From: a virus
DNA length: 24,861 bases
Virus record (IMG/VR): IMGVR_UViG_3300036852_000069
Coordinates: 1-24,861 of that record
Direction: 5' to 3' (one strand)
Shown: positions 7,456 to 15,130 of the stretch, one piece after another
How the letters are laid out: every line of letters starts with the position of its first letter
Numbering within the stretch: the first letter of the stretch is position 1
The notes under the pieces: generated by a model
Seen by the model: the letters and a program-made list of their open reading frames with translations, nothing else
What the model was told of the DNA's origin: nothing
The model's database searches: none
Made by a program: the position numbers and the translations under genes

Positions 7456-7824
7456 ATGTTCTTCCGTAAAGCAAAACTAATCCAACTCCTGAGAGCAGAG
7501 ATACAGTATCTCCGTGAACTCTTAGCCCGCACAGAAGGGGAAAGAGACAATCTAAAGCAGGGTTATGAGGGAATGAGAGAGATTGCGGCGAAGGCGTTGG
7601 AAGTGGCGAAGGAGCGCTGCTCAACTGTCGGCGGGCCACTCAATGCTAAGTGTGAGAGAGAGGCGGGACATGATGGTTTACATATGTCTAGTAGAACCTA
7701 TCTTGCTGACTACGTCGCTCCCGAAGTAAAGAATTGCCCTGAATGCTCTGTGAGTGTAAGGTCTGAGACTTGGCCGATGGAGTGTCCAGCATGTCATTGC
7801 ACATTTGGGTTTGAGAAAGATTGA
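7456..7824 (+). CDS. Coiled-coil protein with C-terminal zinc ribbon
   Basis: 122 residues starting directly at the stop of the previous gene. Residues about 5-55 are highly charged and helical (coiled coil). The C-terminal third has a Cys/His-containing stretch (KCEREAGHDGLH) and then CPEC…CPACHC, a zinc-ribbon pattern. No enzyme motif. It is the last gene before a terminator, so it closes the packaging/sugar/head transcript. Function unknown. It may be a DNA- or protein-binding accessory factor, or a minor virion protein. Confidence 0.65.
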   Translation: MFFRKAKLIQLLRAEIQYLRELLARTEGERDNLKQGYEGMREIAAKALEVAKERCSTVGGPLNAKCEREAGHDGLHMSSRTYLADYVAPEVKNCPECSVSVRSETWPMECPACHCTFGFEKD

Positions 7825-7884
7825 GCCTAAAGCCCCGTTGTCCCCACCTAAAACGTAAATAAACAAATTGTGTTAGTGCTATGT

Positions 7885-7919
7885 CCCGTCTGGAGGAATC
7901 TAGACGGGCTTTTCTTTTT
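7885..7919 (+). terminator. Intrinsic (rho-independent) terminator
   Basis: CCCGTCT (7885-7891) pairs perfectly with AGACGGG (7902-7908) around a 10-base loop. It is followed by C and a T-rich tract (TTTTCTTTTT). It lies after the coiled-coil/zinc-ribbon gene and separates the packaging block from the protease/capsid block, so the capsid genes would need read-through or their own promoter. No convincing promoter was found between it and 7955. Confidence 0.8.
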
Positions 7920-7921
7920 CC

Positions 7922-7958
7922 AAGGAGCCACTTGGATTCAGAGCACAACATAAGATGA
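7922..7958 (+). promoter_or_regulatory. Ribosome-binding site and 8-residue leader frame before the protease gene
   Basis: AAGGAGCCA (7922-7930) is a strong Shine-Dalgarno but lies about 27 bases before the protease ATG. A TTG at 7932 is correctly spaced from it and opens an 8-residue frame (MDSEHNIR). This ends with TGA at 7956-7958, overlapping the protease ATG (7955) as ATGA. This is the geometry of a translationally coupled leader peptide. Whether the TTG is used is not known. Confidence 0.4.
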
Positions 7959-9361
7959 ATAACGACACCCTGATTTACTTTGGCGACCCAGTCAAAGCCC
8001 TCGATGAGAAAGGCCGCGTAGGTGGTTATCTGGTCAGATTCTCTGATGATGGCTCCCAAAAGGATCTGACTGGCGAATGGTTTACCTCAAAAACCTATCT
8101 TGGACCTAAAGACGGCGACGGTGCTGAGGCTTTATTCGAGCATGGTTTCCCAGTTCTACCCAAATCAGCCAAAGACGTTGACGAAAAGACCCTGAAAGCT
8201 ATTGAAGCGTTCGCAGATCGAACTTTTCGGCCTCTCAAGACTAAGCGAGATGCGGTAGGGATATTTGCCGAGACCGTACTTGACATCGAGGATGAGTACG
8301 AAAAGTTCCTTTTTGGCAGGGTCAAAGCTGGAAAAATCGGCTGGTCAAGCGGCGCGGCGGGTCACAGAGTAGTCAAAAACAAAGATGGTGAGATAGTTCG
8401 CTGGCCGATAGCCGAAGGATCGTTGACTCCCCGTCCGGCAGAGCCTTTGAATAAAGCCATTTCCCTGAAATCTTACCTGAAATCATTTGAGGATGACGAA
8501 GATATTCCAATTGTCAAACAGGGATCGCTTTGTAAGACATTAAACCAGCGCATTGCTGACATGGAAGACAACGGGCGGTCGAAGGAAGACATTGTTAAGA
8601 AGTTAGCCCGCGAAGCGATGTTAGATCCTGGTATGGTCGTTAAGTCATTAGTCGGGGAATACCGTCCCACCTCAACAGAATTGAAAGCCTATGCGCGTGT
8701 GTTAGGAGTTGAGTACGACACGCTTAAGAATTTGAGCGTAGGTGGAAAGACGATTAAGGATCTGTTTGAAGAGGCTTTATCCGAACAGGAGTATTCTCGC
8801 TGGAATCTGGATAGCGTGTATTGCGGTATCGTTTGCAAGTTAGTGATGGCCGCGTCCGCATCGAAACTAACGGGAACAGAGTTTGATTTAGAAGGAAAGA
8901 TAAAGGAAGCGACGGACGGTTACGCCGAACGTCTCAAGGAACTCGCAATCTCACGGGCTCAGGACTATTTAGATTCCGGGTCTGATGAGCATTTCTATCT
9001 TCGCGCTATGGTTGATCCGAGCGCGGAGGACTTCGTCAACGCTAAAAACGTTGAAACCGAAGATCATATCGCATTGGTGGTGTCCGCCCTGCGAAGTCTC
9101 ACAACGCGTTTTGTCAAGAATGATGAAGCGCGGCAGAAGCAGGCGGGCAGACGACTCTCCGAAACAAATCGTCAAAGACTAAGTGACTTTCGTAAGCAGG
9201 CACTCGATCAGCTCGAAGTATGCCTAAAGCTGTACGAAGCTACTATGCCTAAAGCGAGTCAGGAAGAGATGCGTCTTGCTCAAACCGTTCATGCGCGCCA
9301 GCAGTGGCGCTTGCAACGAGGAGCAGACATAGATGCGAACGCAACAGCAAGTACAGGCTGA
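7955..9361 (+). CDS. Prohead protease with HTH-like insert and scaffold-like C-terminus
   Basis: Probably cleaves capsid and scaffold segments during head maturation. Residues about 1-170 match a prohead-protease-like domain: GYLVRFSDDGSQKDLTGEWF, ALFEHG with candidate catalytic His63, GWSSGAAGH with candidate Ser131/132, and the ending WPIAEGSLTPRPAEP. Residues about 196-260 resemble an XRE-type helix-turn-helix (LAREAMLDPGMVVKSLVGEY…ELKAYARVLGVEYDTLKNL), unusual in a protease. The remainder (about 300-468) is helical and charged, suitable for a scaffold. The 468-residue length fits a protease-scaffold fusion. The major capsid gene follows with a 29-base overlap. The catalytic assignment rests on motif context. 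Confidence 0.75.
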   Translation: MNNDTLIYFGDPVKALDEKGRVGGYLVRFSDDGSQKDLTGEWFTSKTYLGPKDGDGAEALFEHGFPVLPKSAKDVDEKTLKAIEAFADRTFRPLKTKRDAVGIFAETVLDIEDEYEKFLFGRVKAGKIGWSSGAAGHRVVKNKDGEIVRWPIAEGSLTPRPAEPLNKAISLKSYLKSFEDDEDIPIVKQGSLCKTLNQRIADMEDNGRSKEDIVKKLAREAMLDPGMVVKSLVGEYRPTSTELKAYARVLGVEYDTLKNLSVGGKTIKDLFEEALSEQEYSRWNLDSVYCGIVCKLVMAASASKLTGTEFDLEGKIKEATDGYAERLKELAISRAQDYLDSGSDEHFYLRAMVDPSAEDFVNAKNVETEDHIALVVSALRSLTTRFVKNDEARQKQAGRRLSETNRQRLSDFRKQALDQLEVCLKLYEATMPKASQEEMRLAQTVHARQQWRLQRGADIDANATASTG

Positions 9362-10757
9362 CATAGCCACCAAATCACGTCGCATCGACGAGCTTTTCGC
9401 ACTTGCGGATTCCCGAGACGACAAAGCCAACACCACTGAAGAATTGACAGAGATTAAAACTCTGAGTGGCGAGGTTACAGCGCTCGAAACGGAATCTGCG
9501 GAAGTCAAGTCCGTCGACGACATCAAAGAATCAAACAAGAAAAGAGTTGAGGGATTCAAAGAGCCTACTAACAGGATGGTTCACCCTAACAGCGATCCGA
9601 CTAAGGCGGTCGTCGAGTTCCCTTATGTTACCAACCTTAAGCACTTCACCGGAGCCACGAAGCAGGAAGCGATGACTAAAGCGTATCGCTTTGGTCAGTG
9701 GTTTATGGGGGCGGTAATGCACGAGGCAATGCCGACAAAATCCATGTTCGTCAAAGCCCAGCAATGGTGCAAAGCAAACGGGATACCTATTGAAACCACC
9801 ACGGAAATCAAGGCTGCTTCCGAAGGGGTTGACGCCGATGGCGGCGCATTGGTTCCGCCCGAGTTCGACAACACTATCATTGACCTGAAAGAGAAGTTTG
9901 GAACGTTTCGCCCGAACTCGAAGGTTGTCCCAATGGCTCGTGAGACAAAGACAGTTCCACGTCGTACCGGAGGATTGACAGCTTACTTCGTTGGTGAGGG
10001 CGCAACAATAACCGACTCAACGAAGCAGTGGGATAACGTCAATCTCGTAGCCAAGAAGATGGCCGCACTTGCGATCTTTTCTTCTGAGCTACAAGAAGAC
10101 GCGATCATCAATATCGCTGACGATCTGGCGTTCGAGATTGCTTACGCATTCGCGAACAAGGAAGACGAATGCGGGTTCAATGGTGATGGTACGTCAACCT
10201 ATGGCGGGATCACCGGAGTTATTCAAAAACTTCTTGGGTTGTCGTCAACCATCGGAGACATTGCCGGATTGGTAGTAGGTACCGGCAATACCTACGTAGA
10301 ACTCACGCTTGCCGACTTCAACGCGGTTGTGGGCCGGTTGCCTCAATACGCGGACACGGCGAACGCGAAGTGGTTTATGCATAAAACCTTCTACCATCAG
10401 GTAGCCGAGAAACTGGCGCTGGCGGCGGGTGGTGTGACCTCTTCAGAGGTTAGTGCAGGGATGAGAACGTTTCGGTTCTTAGGCTATCCAGTGCAGTTTG
10501 CTCAGGTATTGCCGAAGGCAGAAGCCAACTCTCAGGTTTGCGCGCTATTGGGCGATCTGGCGCTGGCGTCGAAGTTTGGCGATCGTCGACAGACGACAGT
10601 CTTTCTCGATCCATACTCGAAGACGGCTACCGATCAACTTCAGATCAGAGGCACGCAGCGGATCGATATAAACGTCCACGACGTAGGCAACGCAAGCGCG
10701 ACTGCCAGCGCGCGGCAAGCTGGTCCGGTGGTTGGCCTGATTACTGCCGCTTCGTAA
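9333..10757 (+). CDS. Major capsid protein, HK97 fold
   Basis: Builds the icosahedral shell. The 474-residue protein has an N-terminal helical delta region (about 1-65, with linker to about 110), the part normally removed by the prohead protease. The HK97 body follows: ASEGVDADGGALVPPEF, FGTFRPNSKVVPM, AYFVGEGATITDS, KKMAALAIFSSELQED, NGDGTSTYGGITGV, and a late RTFRFLGYPVQFAQVLP with LGDLALASKFGDRR. This order is that of the phage capsid family. ATG 9333 lies inside the 3' end of the protease gene, with GAGGAG at 9319-9324. Its position directly after the protease is typical. Confidence 0.93.
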   Translation: MRTQQQVQADIATKSRRIDELFALADSRDDKANTTEELTEIKTLSGEVTALETESAEVKSVDDIKESNKKRVEGFKEPTNRMVHPNSDPTKAVVEFPYVTNLKHFTGATKQEAMTKAYRFGQWFMGAVMHEAMPTKSMFVKAQQWCKANGIPIETTTEIKAASEGVDADGGALVPPEFDNTIIDLKEKFGTFRPNSKVVPMARETKTVPRRTGGLTAYFVGEGATITDSTKQWDNVNLVAKKMAALAIFSSELQEDAIINIADDLAFEIAYAFANKEDECGFNGDGTSTYGGITGVIQKLLGLSSTIGDIAGLVVGTGNTYVELTLADFNAVVGRLPQYADTANAKWFMHKTFYHQVAEKLALAAGGVTSSEVSAGMRTFRFLGYPVQFAQVLPKAEANSQVCALLGDLALASKFGDRRQTTVFLDPYSKTATDQLQIRGTQRIDINVHDVGNASATASARQAGPVVGLITAAS

Positions 10758-10767
10758 GGAGAGAACT

Positions 10768-11232
10768 ATGAACAATGCACAAAATGAAGCAATTCTGACT
10801 CTGGGCGGAGCGAGCTATTCGTCAGCCGGAACTTCTGTGACTACGTTTGACACACGTGGATTCAGGTATGCAGTGGTAGATGTTACGTTTGGCACTTTGG
10901 CGACGAATGGCGGCGTTCCCTCTGTCTTTCGTATCACGGAAAGCGATGCAACCGTGATTTCCAATTTCACCACCATCACCGGGGGATCGGCTACGTTGGC
11001 TGCGGCTAACCTGGCTCATTCAACGGTGAGGTTTCAGATCGATCTCAGAAACCGGAAGCGGTATCTGAATCTCGACATCACCAACGGCACATCGTCTCTG
11101 GTTATCAGTGCTGTAGCCAGACTGTCACGCCCTGAGACTTCAAAACTCACAGCGGCACAACAGTCGGTAACAAACATGGCCTCAGGTGCCAGCACGAACG
11201 CGAGCGTGAACCAGATCGTTCGTATTACCTAA
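10768..11232 (+). CDS. Probable capsid decoration or small structural protein
   Basis: 154 residues starting at ATG 10768 behind AAGGAG, 10 bases after the capsid gene. The sequence is rich in Thr, Ser and Ala with alternating hydrophobic residues, so a mostly beta fold is expected. It includes DTRGFRYAVVDVTFG, FRITESDATVISNF and VRFQIDLRNRKRYLNLDIT. Proteins like this commonly follow the major capsid gene in phage genomes and are candidates for head decoration. No specific family name is recognised. The Ser/Thr-rich surface would make it a possible glycan acceptor for the transferases encoded next; that is inference. Confidence 0.6.
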   Translation: MNNAQNEAILTLGGASYSSAGTSVTTFDTRGFRYAVVDVTFGTLATNGGVPSVFRITESDATVISNFTTITGGSATLAAANLAHSTVRFQIDLRNRKRYLNLDITNGTSSLVISAVARLSRPETSKLTAAQQSVTNMASGASTNASVNQIVRIT

Positions 11233-11246
11233 AACCTTCACCGGAT

Positions 11247-11255
11247 AAGGAGCCA
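11247..11255 (+). promoter_or_regulatory. AAGGAGCCA ribosome-binding motif
   Basis: One of four exact copies in the window, each just upstream of a start. Here it lies 6 bases before the GTG start at 11262 of the methyltransferase-glycosyltransferase and decides that start. Confidence 0.65.
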
Positions 11256-11261
11256 CAATCG

Positions 11262-12482
11262 GTGAAATTGAATCTCGGGAGTGGGGGAGAAGTCGAGGGG
11301 TATGTCTCGATTGACCGCAAGCAAGGCAAGGAAGCATACCCACTCGATTATCCCGACAACTCGGTTAATGAAGTTCGGGCCAGTCACATACTGGAACACT
11401 TCAACCGGGGCGAAGTAGAAAAGGTTTTGAAGGACTGGGTACGGGTACTAAAGCCCGGTGGATGTTTGAAAATTGCTGTACCGGATTTTGACTGGATCAT
11501 TGATAACCGCAAAGATCCAAAGATCCAAGGCTACCTGTTTGGTGGACAGATTGATGAGAACGACTTTCACCGGGTAGCGTTCGACGCAGACTTACTTGAA
11601 CGTCTTCTCAGGTCAGCAGGGTTAATAGATATAGGGCCGTGGACAGATGAAATTGATGATTGTTCACGATTACCCGTAAGCCTTAATCGGCTGGGGTATA
11701 AACCTTCTAATTCGTTTGGCCTCGACGAGAAGTTGGAACGAGTAAAGGACGACGAGCAGATCAAGATCGTTGGGGTTATGAGTTGTCCGAGGCTGGGGTG
11801 GACAGACACGTTTGGATCAATCACGTCAGCCTTCATGCCGCTGGGGATTGAAGTCTTTCGTCACTCAGGAGTGTTTTGGGGGCAGGGATTAACCAGACTG
11901 ATGGAAACGGCCCTGAAGAAGGGAGCGGACTACATCATCACCATTGACTACGATTCAGTATTTGAACGAAAGCATATTCACAGAATGTGCCAACTGGCGA
12001 TCGAGAATGATGATGTTGACGTGATAGTTCCGGTTCAGGTCAGGCGTGAGAATGACTATTCGATGTTCACCATGCGCGACGGAAACGGCGATCTAAGAAC
12101 GAGGGTTGCACAAACTGAATTCAGGAAACCGTTAACGAAGATCACTACCGGACACTTTGGCTTGACGCTAATTAAGTCGAGTTCATTGAAAAGGCTTTCT
12201 AAGCCCTGGTTTTTAGCCATACCCGACAAGAGCGGGGAGTGGAACGAGGGCCACGTGGATGAGGACATTTACTTCTGGCACAACTGCGAACGATCAGGTC
12301 TGAACGTGCAGATGGCGAATGAGGTAAGGATCGGGCACTTACAAAACATGATCGCATGGCCCGATCAGAGTTTTGCCCCCACTCATCAGTACGTTGGCGA
12401 GTACAACGAGAAGGGCCAGCCCAAAGATGCGGGTGGAGATTTAGAGGTTGAAGTAAAAGAAGATGAAATTAAAACTAATTAA
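11262..12482 (+). CDS. Methyltransferase-glycosyltransferase fusion protein
   Basis: Bifunctional 406-residue protein. Residues about 1-130 are a class I SAM methyltransferase: KLNLGSGG (motif I), SHILEHF, RVLKPGGCLKIAVPD, and the FGGQ…FHRVAF segment of predicted sugar/glycan methyltransferases. Residues about 168-365 are a GT-A-like glycosyltransferase: TIDYDS with a DxD-type metal site (Asp229/Asp231), KPWF (314-317), HVDEDIYFWHNCERSGL and GHL. The C-terminus is acidic and probably disordered. GTG 11262 is used, behind AAGGAG. It presumably transfers and methylates a sugar; acceptor unknown. The gene at 18462 carries the same two domains in reverse order. Neighbours are capsid and small structural genes. 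Confidence 0.85.
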   Translation: MKLNLGSGGEVEGYVSIDRKQGKEAYPLDYPDNSVNEVRASHILEHFNRGEVEKVLKDWVRVLKPGGCLKIAVPDFDWIIDNRKDPKIQGYLFGGQIDENDFHRVAFDADLLERLLRSAGLIDIGPWTDEIDDCSRLPVSLNRLGYKPSNSFGLDEKLERVKDDEQIKIVGVMSCPRLGWTDTFGSITSAFMPLGIEVFRHSGVFWGQGLTRLMETALKKGADYIITIDYDSVFERKHIHRMCQLAIENDDVDVIVPVQVRRENDYSMFTMRDGNGDLRTRVAQTEFRKPLTKITTGHFGLTLIKSSSLKRLSKPWFLAIPDKSGEWNEGHVDEDIYFWHNCERSGLNVQMANEVRIGHLQNMIAWPDQSFAPTHQYVGEYNEKGQPKDAGGDLEVEVKEDEIKTN

Positions 12483-12636
12483 GCCGTATTCGATGTTCCC
12501 CGCAGGTCAGATCGTGGATTTCGGAAGGGGTGTGGCCGAGTTATTGATACAGCGAAAGGTTGCCGAGCCCTTGAATGAAGAGAAGAAAAAGACGCCCCTG
12601 AGAGTTACTTTAGCAAAGGAGAAAGATGCCGTTTAG
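12463..12636 (+). CDS. Small phage protein, 57 residues
   Basis: Short frame with ATG 12463 overlapping the end of the fusion gene by 20 bases. The product begins KLKLIKPYSMFPAGQIVDF and continues GRGVAELLIQRKVAEPL. This is a pattern I recognise from small proteins encoded near phage capsid genes: basic start, a Gly-Gln-x-Val-Asp turn, then a helix ending in K/GxAEP. The C-terminal third is Lys/Glu-rich. No function is assigned to such proteins; they may be minor head components. Overlap with the next gene by 11 bases supports an operon. Confidence 0.65.
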   Translation: MKLKLIKPYSMFPAGQIVDFGRGVAELLIQRKVAEPLNEEKKKTPLRVTLAKEKDAV

Positions 12637-12742
12637 TCGCGAATGGGATGATTTTCCCGGCAAGGTAAACATTACCGACGACAGCATTACGTTTCCCGAT
12701 GGTACGTCAATGTTTTCGGCCCCTTCGGGTAATACCGGCTAG
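12626..12742 (+). CDS. Short structural-protein N-terminus (38 residues), possibly frameshifted to the next frame
   Basis: ATG 12626 has an excellent Shine-Dalgarno (AAGGAG at 12615-12620). The product contains VNITDDSITFPDGTSMFSAPSG, which resembles the N-terminal linker of phage fibre-like proteins (…ITFPDGT…). It ends at TAG 12742, while the overlapping frame at 12699 continues for 116 codons and lacks a Shine-Dalgarno. The two may be one gene joined by a +1 frameshift (programmed, mutational or a sequence error), or two coupled genes. Confidence 0.5.
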   Translation: MPFSREWDDFPGKVNITDDSITFPDGTSMFSAPSGNTG

Positions 12743-13049
12743 TTACATACGCACCACGGACGGAGCGCAAACACTATTAGCGGCCAAAGGATATCCACGG
12801 CATGTAATCATTCTCGTCAAAGTCGTGACCACGTTTGCCGCGGGCGATGGCGCGGCTCCGATATTTGATTTCGGAGAGACTAACTCCCCTGAAAGATTCA
12901 AGGCGGATCTGACTACGGGAACCGCAGGAGACTTTCTAATCTATGGTGGCATGTTATCGGCGTTCAAAGCCCTCATAGTTACGGCAACAGCCGCCACAGG
13001 CACAACGAGTACAGGGGCAATAGACGTAACGGCCTTAGTGTTACCTTAA
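12699..13049 (+). CDS. Probable structural beta protein, 116 residues (or C-terminal part of a frameshifted gene)
   Basis: ATG 12699 is the first in-frame start but has no Shine-Dalgarno. The first ~14 residues are read from bases that also encode the preceding small frame. From SYIRTTDGAQTLLAAKG onward the protein is rich in Thr, Ala and Gly with alternating hydrophobic residues, and ends in a Thr/Ala-rich stretch (VTATAATGTTSTGAIDV). A beta-rich virion protein is likely. No family is recognised. The absence of a ribosome-binding site, together with the well-initiated frame upstream, suggests expression depends on translation of that frame. Confidence 0.55.
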   Translation: MVRQCFRPLRVIPASYIRTTDGAQTLLAAKGYPRHVIILVKVVTTFAAGDGAAPIFDFGETNSPERFKADLTTGTAGDFLIYGGMLSAFKALIVTATAATGTTSTGAIDVTALVLP

Positions 13050-13061
13050 AGGAAAAGGTCA

Positions 13062-13286
13062 ATGGTGAAAGCTAAAGAAGAAAAAGCCAAGGAAGAGGCC
13101 AACTGGGAAGTGAAAGTATTTTTAACTCTGGGTGGGGCGGTAATCTTTGGCCCATTCAAGAAATCAGCCGCACAGAATCAGGCAAAATTCATCATTGCTA
13201 ACGGCTGCGATAAAGACGACACCTACTATCCCGCATCAGCAATTGCGAAAGTAAAAGTTTATCAAGTTGCACCAATAGGAGCCTAA
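13062..13286 (+). CDS. Small hypothetical protein, 74 residues
   Basis: ATG 13062 is preceded by AAAGGAAAAGG. The first ~14 residues are a Lys/Glu/Ala helix. The rest (WEVKVFLTLGGAVIFGPF…) looks like a small alpha/beta domain ending in VKVYQVAPIG. It lies in a run of small genes spaced 5-13 bases apart between the capsid block and the tail-like gene. No known function; possibly a minor structural or assembly protein. Confidence 0.55.
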   Translation: MVKAKEEKAKEEANWEVKVFLTLGGAVIFGPFKKSAAQNQAKFIIANGCDKDDTYYPASAIAKVKVYQVAPIGA

Positions 13287-13290
13287 AACA

Positions 13291-13479
13291 ATGTTCGGTG
13301 ATTCAATGCCAGCTCAGGAAGACACATTTAAGATGAATCTTGAATGCGGATTTTGTGGGCAACCGAATCCATCGAAGTACCACACTTGCGAGGAAAAAAG
13401 AAAATGGGAAAGGCAAAACGCCAGTCAACCACTACAGAACTCGACGACTTCATCCACCTTAGAGGATGTATCGAGTTAG
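13291..13479 (+). CDS. Small zinc-knuckle protein, 62 residues
   Basis: ATG 13291 follows TAGGAG by about 11 bases. The middle reads LECGFCGQPNPSKYHTCEEKRKW: CxxC, then His-x-Cys, one probable zinc site of the kind found in many small phage proteins. The C-terminal third is Ser/Thr/Gln-rich and overlaps the start of the next gene (13404) in another frame, so that part may be compositionally shaped by the overlap. Function unknown. Confidence 0.55.
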   Translation: MFGDSMPAQEDTFKMNLECGFCGQPNPSKYHTCEEKRKWERQNASQPLQNSTTSSTLEDVSS

Positions 13480-13916
13480 GAGTCTACAACGCTCAGAATG
13501 GAGAGATGGTTGACTATCGCAGGATAGACAACACCATCGTCACCGCTGGTCGTCGCTGGGTCTTGGAAAAGATTGGCTCCTTCAGCAATCAAACCAACTC
13601 CATCAACGCCATCGCAGTAGGTACGTCTACCACTGCCCCGGCTACCGGAGACACTGCCCTCGGTTCTGAGATCACTGCCACAGTAGGACGCTTGACGATC
13701 GGAACGTTTACCACAACGAACCTTACCTCGAGTACTCCAAGCTGGCGTGCAGAAGTTCAGTTCGCCACTGATCAGGCAACCGGAACTTTGGGGGAGGCAG
13801 GATTGTTTAACACATCGGCAGCGACAGCGGGGACTTGTCTTAGCCACGTAACTTTCTCGACAATCTCGAAAGCCACAAGTAACACGCTTTCAATAAGTTA
13901 CACAATTTCAAATTGA
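13404..13916 (+). CDS. Probable tail or fibre-associated structural protein, 170 residues
   Basis: ATG 13404 is chosen because GAGGAAAA lies about 10 bases upstream; the frame opens further back to 13344 but only as a shadow of the zinc-knuckle gene. The body is Thr/Ala/Ser-rich and beta-like. The C-terminal part contains TLGEAGLFNTSAATAGTCLS, followed by HVTFSTISK and LSISYTISN. This 'GEAGLFN…THVTF…I.K…D.L.I.YTI' pattern recurs in phage structural proteins usually labelled tail proteins. The 5' end overlaps the preceding gene by 76 bases. The 3' end converges with and overlaps the - strand gene by 19 bases. Confidence 0.65.
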   Translation: MGKAKRQSTTTELDDFIHLRGCIELGVYNAQNGEMVDYRRIDNTIVTAGRRWVLEKIGSFSNQTNSINAIAVGTSTTAPATGDTALGSEITATVGRLTIGTFTTTNLTSSTPSWRAEVQFATDQATGTLGEAGLFNTSAATAGTCLSHVTFSTISKATSNTLSISYTISN

Positions 13917-15130
13917 TCTGCTCCTTTGCTCGGAGTGATCGTAGCGTGTTTAACACCCGGATGTCTCAAGCCATTCTTGATCCTTGAAATAGTGGATTTG
14001 CCAACTCCGTATTGCCTAGCGAGTGTAGCGCCTCGAACGCCATTCGCTAGGCTTTCTTTTATCTCGCTAATCTGCAAGTCGGTTAGTTTTACGTTGGGGT
14101 TGTCTTCCCCGCAAAACTCTGCGCCGTGCTTCTTCATCCAGTGATTATCACCTCTCGCTAATTTTTCCGGATGCGTCCGTGCGCCGTTCTTATCACCTCT
14201 GGCCAGCGTCTTTGGGTTACGTCTTGCAGAACTGAGGTCGCCCCTGAGCATTAGCCCCTTTGCTGCCGCCCGTTTCTTATTTACATCTTGCGGGCAATAT
14301 CCAAGATTATCGGCAGCGTTATTCCACTTGCGTCCGTCGAGATGATCTACCTCTTGACTTTTAGGACATGGGCCAATGAATGCCTCGCTTACCAATTTGT
14401 GAACGTGCTTGCCATATCGCTTTTCCCCGCCCTTGACAAGGATGACCAGCGGATAACGGTTCGGCTTATTTGACGGTATTAGTATCTTCCCGACGTATGT
14501 GCGAGGTCGTTCGGCAACGTTGCGGACCCTTCCCAAATCTGAGATTTCATATAAACCCTCAAAGCCCTGTATCGGTCGCCACTCTTCGGTCCAGAGTCTT
14601 GTTTTTATATTCATGGCAAGGGGATGCCACCAACATCGCCGCCAGTCGGCAGCGTGCTTGAATCCGCCCTTGTGTGGGTATGCCTTGCATCGAATCTCTG
14701 CATTACCTAGCGAGCACCATAAAAACTCCGAGCCATTCAGGAATTCTGGCGATACTTTTCGTACTAGCGGCTCAATACGAATCCATGAGCCCGCCTTTTG
14801 AGATTGATCAATTGTGGCATCGATTAAGTATGTCCCGTTGACTACGAGTGCTAAGTGGCCCTTCCACATACCGGGCGCGGCGGCAGGTTGTCGAGAGCCG
14901 TCTCCGAAAGATCCGAGAACCACGGCTTGATTGGGATACCTATCTGACCTGATTACGGTTTCTAGTCTGAGGGGAAATACATCACATCGCCATGACTCAA
15001 AACAATGAATTAAGGCGGCTGTAGTGAGAATGCATGTACTGCGCCCACCGTCGTATTTTAATGCCTCGTGGCTTGCTACAAATGCGATGTGACGAAGGTC
15101 TTGCTCGGTGGTAGTATTCGGAAAGGTCAT
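13898..15130 (-). CDS. Transglutaminase-like domain fused to NUMOD4/HNH homing endonuclease
   Basis: Against the direction of its neighbours. Residues about 1-170 resemble a papain/transglutaminase-like fold: GGRSTCILTT with Cys33, GHLALVVNG with His92, YLIDATIDQS with Asp104 as a possible triad. Residues about 180-225 are NUMOD4 (EEWRPIQGFEGLYEISDLGRVRNV), 235-285 an HNH nuclease (KLVSEAFIGPCP…VDHLDGRKWNNAADNL). Then come repeated LARGDxN units and a C-terminal helix-turn-helix (LARQYGVGKSTISRIKNG), all typical of phage homing endonucleases. Met173 (14614) could be an internal start for a free endonuclease, but no Shine-Dalgarno is seen there. The start at 15130 has AAAGGAG. Reads as a homing endonuclease fused in frame to a host gene. 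Confidence 0.85.
   Translation of the reverse strand: MTFPNTTTEQDLRHIAFVASHEALKYDGGRSTCILTTAALIHCFESWRCDVFPLRLETVIRSDRYPNQAVVLGSFGDGSRQPAAAPGMWKGHLALVVNGTYLIDATIDQSQKAGSWIRIEPLVRKVSPEFLNGSEFLWCSLGNAEIRCKAYPHKGGFKHAADWRRCWWHPLAMNIKTRLWTEEWRPIQGFEGLYEISDLGRVRNVAERPRTYVGKILIPSNKPNRYPLVILVKGGEKRYGKHVHKLVSEAFIGPCPKSQEVDHLDGRKWNNAADNLGYCPQDVNKKRAAAKGLMLRGDLSSARRNPKTLARGDKNGARTHPEKLARGDNHWMKKHGAEFCGEDNPNVKLTDLQISEIKESLANGVRGATLARQYGVGKSTISRIKNGLRHPGVKHATITPSKGADQFEIV

Noticed and set aside
7825-7884. Promoter upstream of the protease/capsid block (TTGTCC … TAAACA)
   Set aside because: Only partial matches, and it lies upstream of the terminator.
13476-13847. 123-codon - strand frame
   Set aside because: Cys/Arg/Gly-rich antisense of the Thr/Ala-rich tail-like gene; no domain.
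14499-14801. + strand frame of 100 codons
   Set aside because: Antisense shadow of the transglutaminase-like/HNH gene, which has clear domains.
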